This document shows positions 1 to 5,189 of a stretch of 5,989 nt of DNA, piece by piece (the first letter of the stretch is position 1; every line of letters begins with the position of its first letter). A program made the position numbers and the translations under genes. The notes under the pieces are model-generated. The model was given only the letters and a program-made list of their open reading frames with translations, was not told where the DNA came from and searched no databases. This DNA is from Candidatus Woesearchaeota archaeon (GTDB lineage: Archaea; Nanoarchaeota; Nanoarchaeia; Woesearchaeales; GW2011-AR4). The stretch covers positions 1 to 5,989 of the forward strand of contig JAHFQL010000076.1 of assembly GCA_023259315.1 (NCBI GenBank), read 5' to 3'.

Positions 1-37
1 GCAACAAATTTATACCTCTTTTCCAATCTACGCTCAT
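1..37 (-). CDS. 5' end of an unidentified gene running off the window
   Basis: An ATG at 35-37 on the minus strand opens a frame reading MSVDWKRGINLL that is still open at the window edge. A TGA lies in frame seven codons upstream, so this ATG is the first one available. An archaeal-type promoter sits about 60 bp upstream (97-110), and the spacer between them is highly structured, which supports a real gene start. Only twelve residues are visible, so no family can be named. The peptide has the charged, then hydrophobic pattern of an ordinary protein N-terminus. The alternative is a chance frame of twelve codons. Confidence 0.45.
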   Translation of the reverse strand, partial: MSVDWKRGINLL

Positions 38-53
38 GTGGGCACTTCCCCAC
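38..53 (-). promoter_or_regulatory. Short hairpin directly in front of the ATG at 37
   Basis: GTGGG (38-42) and CCCAC (49-53) are perfect complements with a 6-nt loop. In the minus-strand mRNA the stem would end at the base just before the start codon and would hold the only G-rich, Shine-Dalgarno-like stretch of the leader. The same GTGGG/CCCAC stem recurs at 83-87/92-96 around a GAAA tetraloop. That the hairpin affects translation is inference. Confidence 0.35.
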
Positions 54-90
54 CCTCACGATTTTCTCATTCAAAAAATCGTGTGGGGAA
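46..90. repeat. Bulged 16-bp inverted repeat straddling a predicted transcription start
   Basis: TTCCCCAC (46-53) pairs with GTGGGGAA (83-90), and ACGATTTT (58-65) pairs with AAAATCGT (75-82). The left arm has four extra bases, CCTC (54-57), and the apical spacer is 9 nt (66-74). Sixteen base pairs without mismatch is well beyond chance for one short intergenic stretch. It lies between the TATA box at 97-104 and the ATG at 37, with the predicted start near 75. It could therefore be a DNA operator overlapping the start site. It could also be the end of a mobile or repetitive element, because transposase debris follows. Confidence 0.65.
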
Positions 91-96
91 ACCCAC

Positions 97-110
97 TAAT
101 ATAACTTTTC
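97..110 (-). promoter_or_regulatory. BRE/TATA promoter for the minus-strand gene at 37
   Basis: On the minus strand this reads GAAAAG followed directly by TTATATTA, a purine-rich BRE next to a TATA box. Initiation about 25 nt downstream of the box centre would fall near position 75. That gives a leader of roughly 38 nt before the ATG at 37, unlike the nearly leaderless genes elsewhere in the window. The AAAAG-plus-TATA layout matches the promoters at 2257 and 3330. Confidence 0.5.
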
Positions 111-171
111 AATAACGCCGAAAAAGAGAGACTGTTACCTTAACTCAATATTCTGATAGTATGTTATCTGC

Positions 172-186
172 GGACATTTTGCAACG
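172..186. repeat. Candidate terminal sequence of a decayed insertion sequence
   Basis: GGACATTTTGCAACG lies outside the 3' end of the transposase fragment and reads inward. It starts with GG and contains a TTTTGCAA core, loosely like the GG...GTTGCAAA ends of the IS6 family. No matching opposite end is visible in the window, as expected if the other end was deleted. The call rests on position and a weak resemblance only. Confidence 0.2.
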
Positions 187-252
187 TCTCTGCCAAAAAT
201 CTTTTAAATAAGTCTTAATTTTAAAGATTTAATCTTGGAGACAGTTGCTTCA

Positions 253-591
253 TCAAATTTCAAAGGCTTGTTTAAGCAATGAAGATGTTTCCAAGAGCTT
301 CTTTTCCATAAAACTTTTCTTGAGATGTTTATGCAGCATGAATAAGTTGGCAAATCTATTAGCACTTTCCAGATTTGCAAAATTATTTCTGAATTTACCG
401 AGATAGAAATCAATCTCGGAGTTAAGACTTTCGGCTGGATTATTTGTAATCCAGTAAAAATTATTTTTGTATATGAAACCTTTTCCATTTATCCCGGCAA
501 TAACACTCTTGCACTTTCTTCCCAAAAATTTTGTTGCTCTGTCATAAGCAGGAAGCCCATCTCTGACGAGAATATAAACTTTCCTCTTCAT
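253..591 (-). pseudogene. 5'-truncated DDE transposase fragment
   Basis: The 112-residue frame looks like the C-terminal half of a DDE-type transposase. VRDGLPAYDRA (residues 9-19) matches the block around the second catalytic Asp (D11). NNPAESLNSEID (50-61) matches the block around the catalytic Glu (E54). A basic, aromatic region with the FRNNF...SANRF pattern follows. The N-terminal DNA-binding part and first Asp are missing. The codon before the ATG at 591 is a TGA, and plus-strand coding of another gene begins at once, so the copy cannot be active. The C-terminus may also be frameshifted: a shift of frame near 262-280 would extend it to 204 with residues ending KIKSLKLRLI. The style resembles IS6-like or related archaeal elements; the exact family is not determined. 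Confidence 0.6.
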
Positions 592-672
592 TCAGAATTA
601 AAGAAAGGCGCATTAAATAGAATAATAAAAGACGCAGGTTTGACACTGGAAGAATTTGAGAAGTTGAAGTGA
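592..672 (+). pseudogene. 3' remnant of an unidentified gene at the insertion scar
   Basis: Reading in frame to the TGA at 670-672 gives a peptide with protein-like character, KKGALNRIIKDAGLTLEEF (residues 4-22) followed by EKLK. It is Lys/Glu-rich, looks helical and has a plausible charged C-terminus. Upstream of 592 the frame stays open but runs antisense to the transposase fragment, and its residues there (for example FCCSVISRKP) look non-coding. The simplest reading is a gene whose front was replaced or deleted when the transposon arrived or decayed. No start codon or ribosome binding site supports a stand-alone small gene. It ends 6 bp before the convergent prs stop. The family is not recognised. 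Confidence 0.3.
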
Positions 673-678
673 TTTAAA

Positions 679-1554
679 TTAAAAATTTTTCAATTCAGTA
701 GCAACCAACCCACTAATATCAATCCTTGCAACAGGATTTAGAATTGTATTTGTCGAAACAACTTTTATTTTTTCTTTCTTTAATTTTTTCAATGCGTCAT
801 CAACAAAAATTCCATGAACGCAAATGCAATAAATGTTTTTTGCGCCTAATTTCCTGAGCAATTTTGCCGCTTCGATTATGGTATGGCCAGTGCTCACAAT
901 ATCATCCACTATAACAACATTCTTATTGCCTAAATAAATTTTTTTGTTGAGTTTTACCTCGACATGATACGAAGAATACCTTTTTTTCTTCAAAATTCTT
1001 GACTCTGCGCCAATCATTTCCGCAACGTTTCTTGCCCATCTGTAACTTTCTTCATCAGGACCTATAATCACTGGATTTTTCAAATGTTTTTCAATATATT
1101 CGGCAATCAAAATATTTGTAGTGATTTTTTTTGCAGATATCTTGAATATCTGGCCCAGACTGAATCTTCTGTGCAAGTGCGGATCGACAATATATACAGA
1201 ATCAATATATTTACCAATCAATTTCGCGATTATTCCCTGGCTGGCTGACTCTCCCTTATGGAATCTTTTGTCCTGCCTTAAATAAGGGAAATAAAGCGCG
1301 ACTAATTCAATTTTTTTTGCTCCCAATTCACGAGCAGTCTGCGCTGCAAGGACAACTTCAATAATACAGTCGCTTATGTTCTTGTAAAAAGACTGCACCA
1401 AAACAACAGCTTGTCCCTTTAAATCACTGTTAAACCGTATAAGCAATTCGTCATCGGGAAATTTTTCAACAAATAATTCTGAGTGCCTTGCCTTTAGTTT
1501 TTTTGCTATAGAATAGCCTAAATGACTTCCATGAGAGCAACTTACAATCAGCAT
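679..1554 (-). CDS. prs: Ribose-phosphate pyrophosphokinase (PRPP synthase)
   Basis: Transfers pyrophosphate from ATP to ribose 5-phosphate to make PRPP, the cytosolic precursor of purines, pyrimidines, histidine and tryptophan. The 291-residue length fits archaeal enzymes, which are shorter than bacterial ones of about 315. Visible blocks in order: an N-terminal FPDDE (32-36), where most relatives have F-x-D-G-E; the ATP-site loop YFPYLRQDKRF (88-98); VDPHLHR (123-129), matching the metal-binding D-x-H block; GPDEES (165-170); basic KRYSS (191-195), at the place of the catalytic Lys/Arg flap; and the PRPP-binding loop VVIVDDIVSTGHT (213-225). All key segments are intact, so it should be active. 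It is the second gene of a minus-strand pair, 22 bp after the DUF4443 gene, with its own Shine-Dalgarno. The ATG at 1554 starts right at the first beta strand, as usual for the family. Confidence 0.95.
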   Translation of the reverse strand: MLIVSCSHGSHLGYSIAKKLKARHSELFVEKFPDDELLIRFNSDLKGQAVVLVQSFYKNISDCIIEVVLAAQTARELGAKKIELVALYFPYLRQDKRFHKGESASQGIIAKLIGKYIDSVYIVDPHLHRRFSLGQIFKISAKKITTNILIAEYIEKHLKNPVIIGPDEESYRWARNVAEMIGAESRILKKKRYSSYHVEVKLNKKIYLGNKNVVIVDDIVSTGHTIIEAAKLLRKLGAKNIYCICVHGIFVDDALKKLKKEKIKVVSTNTILNPVARIDISGLVATELKNF

Positions 1555-1557
1555 AAA

Positions 1558-1563
1558 ACCTCT
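1558..1563 (-). promoter_or_regulatory. Shine-Dalgarno of prs
   Basis: On the minus strand AGAGGT precedes the ATG by 3-4 nt (AAAGAGGTTTT-ATG). It supports the chosen start and internal initiation within a two-gene transcript, in contrast to the apparently leaderless first gene. Confidence 0.6.
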
Positions 1564-1576
1564 TTAAAATTACTTT

Positions 1577-2200
1577 TTAGAATTCGTTTATAAATTTTTG
1601 CAAAATGCTGCTCAATTCAACTGCTATCGATAGGGCTCCATTCTCTGAAGCCCTTTTATTATGAGAAAATCCAACAACCAATATATCATTATTTTTAAAT
1701 TCAAAAATTTTTTCTAATTCTTTATACCTATGCTTGCTGTCTGATTCTGGCACATATAATTTATTCTCGAACTTTAATATCACTGCCCCGTCAGCGCCAT
1801 TTTTTACAGCAGTATCCCTTAGCTTGTACAAGTTCCTCAGATTTTGTACATCTCTTACCCTTACGCCAATTTTTATATGACCAGGATAAATTTTTTTAAT
1901 TATCAATTTTTTTGGTTCACTAATATAATAGTGTATCTTTTCCAGTAATCTTTTTCCTTCCCTACTCAGGAAATGCCCTTTTTTTGTTGCGTCAAGTAAT
2001 TTTCTTGACTTTAAGATGTCTAATATTGTCCGCATTGTGCCTTCGCCAAGCTCTAAATCTTTTGCGAGTTCCTGCCTGCTTGTATCCCTGCCAAGCCTTA
2101 AAAAGCACCTTAGAATGTCCATTTTTGAGTAATTTGGCTGGTTGCCGACCATCTTATGTAATGTAAAAGCCCGATTTATATAATTTTTGTAATTTTTCAT
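1577..2200 (-). CDS. Helix-turn-helix protein with DUF4443-like C-terminal domain
   Basis: A 207-residue putative transcription regulator. Residues 26-90 form a winged helix: SRQELAKDLELGEGTMRTIL (41-60) reads as helix-turn-helix, followed by a KSRKLL (64-69) wing entry and an LSREGKRLLEKI helix. The C-terminal half (about 100-205) has alternating strands and helices with DTAVKNGADGAVIL (129-142), LYVPES (148-153) and DILVVGFSHNKRASENGAL (172-190). That pattern is recalled from archaeal DUF4443 proteins; the assignment is from memory of the family. It heads the operon containing prs, so a role in sensing PRPP or nucleotide status is a reasonable inference but unproven. The ATG at 2200 has no Shine-Dalgarno, yet lies about 25 nt after a TATA box centre, which fits a leaderless mRNA. 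No membrane segment or signal peptide is seen. Confidence 0.8.
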   Translation of the reverse strand: MKNYKNYINRAFTLHKMVGNQPNYSKMDILRCFLRLGRDTSRQELAKDLELGEGTMRTILDILKSRKLLDATKKGHFLSREGKRLLEKIHYYISEPKKLIIKKIYPGHIKIGVRVRDVQNLRNLYKLRDTAVKNGADGAVILKFENKLYVPESDSKHRYKELEKIFEFKNNDILVVGFSHNKRASENGALSIAVELSSILQKFINEF

Positions 2201-2220
2201 TTGATTAAAGATTTGAATTC

Positions 2221-2228
2221 TATAAAAA
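2221..2228 (-). promoter_or_regulatory. TATA box for the DUF4443-prs operon
   Basis: Minus strand TTTTTATA, with its centre about 25 nt before the ATG at 2200. This predicts initiation at or next to the start codon. The BRE position is not purine-rich here, unlike the other promoters of the window, so the box may be weaker or differently controlled. Confidence 0.4.
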
Positions 2229-2256
2229 TGTCAACACTCTAAAATGATAACAAAAT

Positions 2257-2269
2257 CAAAAGATTTAAA
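2257..2269 (+). promoter_or_regulatory. BRE/TATA promoter of the metalloprotease gene
   Basis: CAAAAGATTTAAA: a BRE-like AAAAG joined to an ATTTAAA TATA element. The box centre is about 28 nt before the ATG at 2294, so the transcript is probably leaderless or has a leader of a few bases; no Shine-Dalgarno is present. The same 13 bases recur exactly at 3330-3342. It is divergent to the DUF4443-prs promoter within a 93-bp region. Confidence 0.6.
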
Positions 2270-2293
2270 AATCAACTCCTTATCCTTAAATCC

Positions 2294-3283
2294 ATGAACT
2301 TATGGATTACTACAAAGGATCTTGAGGATTTTATCGGGCAAAATGAAAACCTTGAATTGCTTGAAGATAGCCTATCTGATACTGCAAAGAAATATTTAGC
2401 ATTGAAACAGCGAAAGAGAAAATTAAATTTTGGTGAAAAAATAACGCCTGAAGCACTAGATGTTATAGTTCCCAAAGTAATTGAAGAAACTGGAAAGTTC
2501 TTAGAAGTTTCCGAATTGCCGAGTATCGATTTTGAATTGCTTACAGCTTGGGATGTAGTCAAAGTACAGGGCAGCAGAATCTTAGGTAATGTAATTGGAA
2601 TTGAAGCCAGCTTAGTATTATTTAGAGGATTTGAGGATATAACTGGCTACTTTACAAGGAAATATCCATGGGTCCCAGTATCTAAAATAGTTTCTCAAAT
2701 AAATTTCACTAATTTAGAATATATTGCTGGAGGCTTAGTTATTTATTATGGTATTCGTGTTTTGCATAGATATTCCACTGGAGGAATTGAGTCCCTAATC
2801 AGTTCCCATTTACATTCAGAAGACAAAAAAATTCGTTTGGGTATAGATAATAGTGTGTCTGTCGTTGCAGATATTGCTCATGAATATACACATGTTATTC
2901 AACTCCTTAAAAATCTTGGATTAGAAATCAGAGGTGCAATTAAGGAAGGTCATGCAAGAGGCGTCGAAAGAGGCATCGCAAAGATCTTTGCAGAACAATA
3001 TGATAACCCAGCCTATAATTATAGTTCAACAGAAAGAACAGCAAGGGAATTAAAAGATGCTTATCTATTTATCTGTAAAAAAAATCATAGAAGTCCAAGA
3101 GAATCGATAAGAAAATTAGATGTGCCAAACAAAAGAACTCTTGTCCATATTTTTTTAGGAATACCTTCCTTGAGTCATCATTACAGTATCGGGACTGCAG
3201 CTTTTTGCATTGCCGAAGCACAGCATGGTGCCAGAGTTTACCGAGACGTACTAAGAAATGATTACTCTGCTTTACAACGCTAG
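2294..3283 (+). CDS. Putative zinc metalloprotease (HEYTH, gluzincin-like)
   Basis: A 329-residue protein with a zinc-peptidase signature, DIAHEYTHVIQLL (193-205). H196 and H200 would bind zinc and E197 would be the catalytic base. IKEGHARGVE (216-225) follows, with E218 in the right place for the third gluzincin ligand, as in 'EG-H/L-A' blocks of such enzymes. A later segment, HHYSIGTAAF...AEAQHGARVYRDVL (295-320), resembles the Y-x-x-G...yG...l..ll helices after the active site in peptidase-MA-like families. The N-terminal 90 residues are charged and helical, rich in Glu/Lys. Residues 141-157 are hydrophobic and could touch a membrane. There is no signal peptide, so it is probably cytoplasmic or membrane-associated. 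It is monocistronic: its own promoter lies upstream and another follows it. Peptidase chemistry is inferred from motifs; the substrate and family name are unknown. Confidence 0.7.
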   Translation: MNLWITTKDLEDFIGQNENLELLEDSLSDTAKKYLALKQRKRKLNFGEKITPEALDVIVPKVIEETGKFLEVSELPSIDFELLTAWDVVKVQGSRILGNVIGIEASLVLFRGFEDITGYFTRKYPWVPVSKIVSQINFTNLEYIAGGLVIYYGIRVLHRYSTGGIESLISSHLHSEDKKIRLGIDNSVSVVADIAHEYTHVIQLLKNLGLEIRGAIKEGHARGVERGIAKIFAEQYDNPAYNYSSTERTARELKDAYLFICKKNHRSPRESIRKLDVPNKRTLVHIFLGIPSLSHHYSIGTAAFCIAEAQHGARVYRDVLRNDYSALQR

Positions 3284-3329
3284 AATTATTAGCTGAAGTT
3301 AGTGCCATTTTGTTACTATTATAAAATAG

Positions 3330-3342
3330 CAAAAGATTTAAA
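3330..3342 (+). promoter_or_regulatory. BRE/TATA promoter of the surface-protein operon
   Basis: An exact second copy of CAAAAGATTTAAA. Predicted initiation about 25 nt after the box centre falls near 3364, giving a leader of about six bases before the GTG at 3370. A second TATA-like string, TTATAAAA (3319-3326), lies just upstream inside a small hairpin (CTATT/AATAG, 3316-3329) and could be an alternative box. Confidence 0.6.
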
Positions 3343-3356
3343 TACTAGTAGTATTT
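3340..3356 (+). promoter_or_regulatory. Palindromic operator candidate, TACT-AGT-AGTA core
   Basis: AAATACT (3340-3346) and AGTATTT (3350-3356) are perfect complements around AGT. The site overlaps the downstream edge of the TATA box and ends a few bases before the predicted transcript start, so a bound protein would block TBP/TFB or polymerase. The half-sites TACT/AGTA recall, from memory, the motif described for haloarchaeal TrmB (TACT...GAGTA). A TrmB-family gene is the second gene of this operon. I saw no second copy in the window by eye. Confidence 0.5.
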
Positions 3357-3369
3357 TCGACTAGGTAAG

Positions 3370-4416
3370 GTGGTTAAAATAAGAATAAAGCCAATAGTGC
3401 TAAGTTTAATCATGTTCATATTTTTGATGAGTATAGCACACGCTGCAGGAAACAAGCTTAATTTTTCTAGGGTAGATGTTAAGGTAGGCGCTAGGAATTC
3501 CAATAATTTATTTGATGGCGACACGATAAGGGAGGACGCAAAACCCGGAGACAAGCTCGAATTCAGGGTGGAGATGAAAAACACCTACACAAGCGTTGAA
3601 AACCTAAAGATCAGAAATGTAAAAGTCAATGTAAAGATTGAAGGAATTGACAATGGCGATGATTTGGAAGACGAGTCAAATGAGTTTGACTTGAGCACAG
3701 GCAGCACAAAAAGGGTAACTATAAAGTTTCAAGTTCCTGAAGAAGTTGATGAAGACTCTTTTGATGTAATTATAACTGCTGATGGCGATGACAAGAATGG
3801 CACAAGCCACTCAGCTGAGATGAGGTTAAATTTGCAAATTAACAAAGAAAGCCACAAGATAAAAATAACAAGGGACACGTTAAGCCCTGCTGAAGTCTCC
3901 TGCAACAGGAAAAATATGCAGATGGCTGTTACTTTGCTTAACATAGGGACTGAAGATGAAGATAATGTTAATCTAGAAATTTCAAATTCTGATTTAGGGA
4001 TAGATATCAAAGAAGATTTGGGCGAGCTAAAAGCACAGCCTAATGAGCCTGAAAGCAGGTTCTCAAAAGTTTACAGATTCAATGTGCCATCTGATGCAGA
4101 AGCAGGAAGTTACCCTATTACACTGAAGGTCCTATATAATAATGATAGAAAGTTATCAGAAGACACTCAGACATTGACTGTGAGTGATTGCTCGCAGCCA
4201 AAGCAGGAAAACAAAACGCAAAATGTTGATTTAAGCACTCAGCCAAGCACCACAACTGACAAGACAACCGTTGTTGTGCAGGAAGTGCCTCCTGATACCG
4301 TTGTCTCAACTGAAGGATTTTTTAAGAGCAATGGATTTGTAATAGCAATTGTAATAGCTGAAATAATCGCCGTAATAGTGGGAATTGTATTGCTCATAAG
4401 TTTGTTTGGGAGATAA
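3370..4416 (+). CDS. Secreted, membrane-anchored surface protein with two beta-domains
   Basis: A 348-residue protein with a classical export signal: basic KIRIK (3-7), hydrophobic core (9-22) and an AHA-A cleavage site (23-26). The first outer domain (about 28-157) is acidic and beta-rich with GDKLEFRVEMKN (60-71). The second (about 163-273) looks like a CARDB- or S-layer-type immunoglobulin fold, with MAVTLLNIGTED (185-196) and AGSYPITLKVLYN (245-257). Cys178 and Cys274 bracket the second domain and may form a disulfide. A Thr/Ser/Gln/Pro-rich linker (275-318) leads to a transmembrane helix (321-346) with Arg at the inner end. The protein is thus held in the cytoplasmic membrane with its bulk outside. 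The GTG start is chosen because it supplies the positive N-region; an ATG 14 codons later would not. It heads an operon with a TrmB-type regulator. The precise role (adhesion, cell-envelope structure) is unknown. Confidence 0.8.
   Translation: MVKIRIKPIVLSLIMFIFLMSIAHAAGNKLNFSRVDVKVGARNSNNLFDGDTIREDAKPGDKLEFRVEMKNTYTSVENLKIRNVKVNVKIEGIDNGDDLEDESNEFDLSTGSTKRVTIKFQVPEEVDEDSFDVIITADGDDKNGTSHSAEMRLNLQINKESHKIKITRDTLSPAEVSCNRKNMQMAVTLLNIGTEDEDNVNLEISNSDLGIDIKEDLGELKAQPNEPESRFSKVYRFNVPSDAEAGSYPITLKVLYNNDRKLSEDTQTLTVSDCSQPKQENKTQNVDLSTQPSTTTDKTTVVVQEVPPDTVVSTEGFFKSNGFVIAIVIAEIIAVIVGIVLLISLFGR
4408..4412 (+). promoter_or_regulatory. Shine-Dalgarno deciding the start of the TrmB-family gene
   Basis: GGGAG lies 5 nt before the ATG at 4418, inside the last codons of the preceding gene. 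It favours this ATG over an in-frame TTG at 4406, which it overlaps. Confidence 0.6.
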
Positions 4417-4417
4417 A

Positions 4418-5188
4418 ATGCAGCAGGAAAAACAGTTTTTATTGGATTTGAAAAAGCATTTCAGGCTTAATATTTACGAGGTCAAGATATGGACTTCATT
4501 GCTCAGCAGGGGCATTGCCTCAGCTGGCGAGCTTGCTGACATTTCTGGCGTGCCAAGAAGCAGGTGCTATGATGTTCTTGAGTCGCTGGAAAAAAAAGGA
4601 TTTATCATAATGAAAATTGGCAAGCCCATAAAATATCTTGCTGTTAAGCCGGAAATCATTCTTGAAAGGGTCAAGAGTAACATCAGAGAAGAAGCTAATA
4701 ATTTAGCAACTCAAATGGAAAATATTAAAGAGACTGAAGAGTTCAAGGAACTTGAGTTATTGCATAAAACAGGCGTGCAACATGTTGACGTTTCCAGCAT
4801 ATCAAAATCAATTATCGGAAGAACAACCATAAACAGGTTTGTAAAAGACATGATACCCAAGGCAAGGACTAATATTGTTGTGGTGGCATCAAGCCAGCAT
4901 CTTGAAAGGATTGCCAAATTGCTGAAAAATTTCATGCCTGTCTTTGCCAAAAAAGGTCTAAAAGCAAGATTATACAGCCCTTACAACAAATCAGTCCTGA
5001 AGAAATTGCAGAATACCGAGCATTTTGAATACAATCCAAGCACAACTTTTGTTACAATTGACGGAAGAGAAATGCTATTTATGGTTTCCAATGATTCAGT
5101 TGCGCCAGATTATGAAGTTGCAGTCTGGATAGACAGCCCTTTCTTCGTGAATGCAGTTAATGTTTTGTTTGAAGGAAGTTTGAAGTAA
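4418..5188 (+). CDS. TrmB-family transcription regulator
   Basis: A 256-residue DNA-binding protein. Residues 15-78 are a TrmB-type winged helix: LNIYEVKIWTSLL (17-29), then ASAGELADISGVPRSRCYDV (34-53) as the helix-turn-helix, LEKKGFI (57-63) and the IGKPIKYLAVKP wing (67-78). This closely follows the family pattern L-yEa-iy--Ll--G--tA-elae-sgvPr-k-YdvL-sLe-kG. A helical, possibly coiled-coil spacer (79-115) follows. The effector half (125-256) reads like the phospholipase-D-like fold of TrmB, with TNIVVVASS (151-159), TFVTIDGREMLFMV (210-223) and AVWIDSPFFV (235-244). TrmB proteins are usually sugar-responsive repressors or activators; the ligand here cannot be told. The ATG lies one base after the preceding stop, implying translational coupling. 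The palindrome at 3340-3356 is a possible target. Confidence 0.88.
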   Translation: MQQEKQFLLDLKKHFRLNIYEVKIWTSLLSRGIASAGELADISGVPRSRCYDVLESLEKKGFIIMKIGKPIKYLAVKPEIILERVKSNIREEANNLATQMENIKETEEFKELELLHKTGVQHVDVSSISKSIIGRTTINRFVKDMIPKARTNIVVVASSQHLERIAKLLKNFMPVFAKKGLKARLYSPYNKSVLKKLQNTEHFEYNPSTTFVTIDGREMLFMVSNDSVAPDYEVAVWIDSPFFVNAVNVLFEGSLK

Positions 5189-5189
5189 A

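Noticed and set aside
1..99. Plus-strand frame open from the window edge to a TAA at 97-99
   Set aside because: It runs through both arms of the inverted repeat, its peptide is low in typical protein features, and it is antisense to a better supported minus-strand start at 37.
2272..2562. Minus-strand frame antisense to the start of the metalloprotease gene
   Set aside because: Ser/Phe-rich composition typical of antisense translation of Glu/Lys-rich coding sequence; no promoter or family resemblance.
3284..3329. Terminator hairpin after the metalloprotease gene
   Set aside because: Only a weak 5-bp AT stem (CTATT/AATAG) is present, with no following T tract on the plus strand; it is better explained as part of the next promoter region.
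3729..4010. Minus-strand frame antisense to the surface protein
   Set aside because: Long only because the sense strand is rich in Asp/Glu codons; no start signals and no recognisable motif.
4406..4417. TTG start adding four residues to the TrmB-family protein
   Set aside because: The TTG overlaps the GGGAG that serves the ATG at 4418, and the ATG gives the usual TAA-A-ATG spacing also seen at the next gene.
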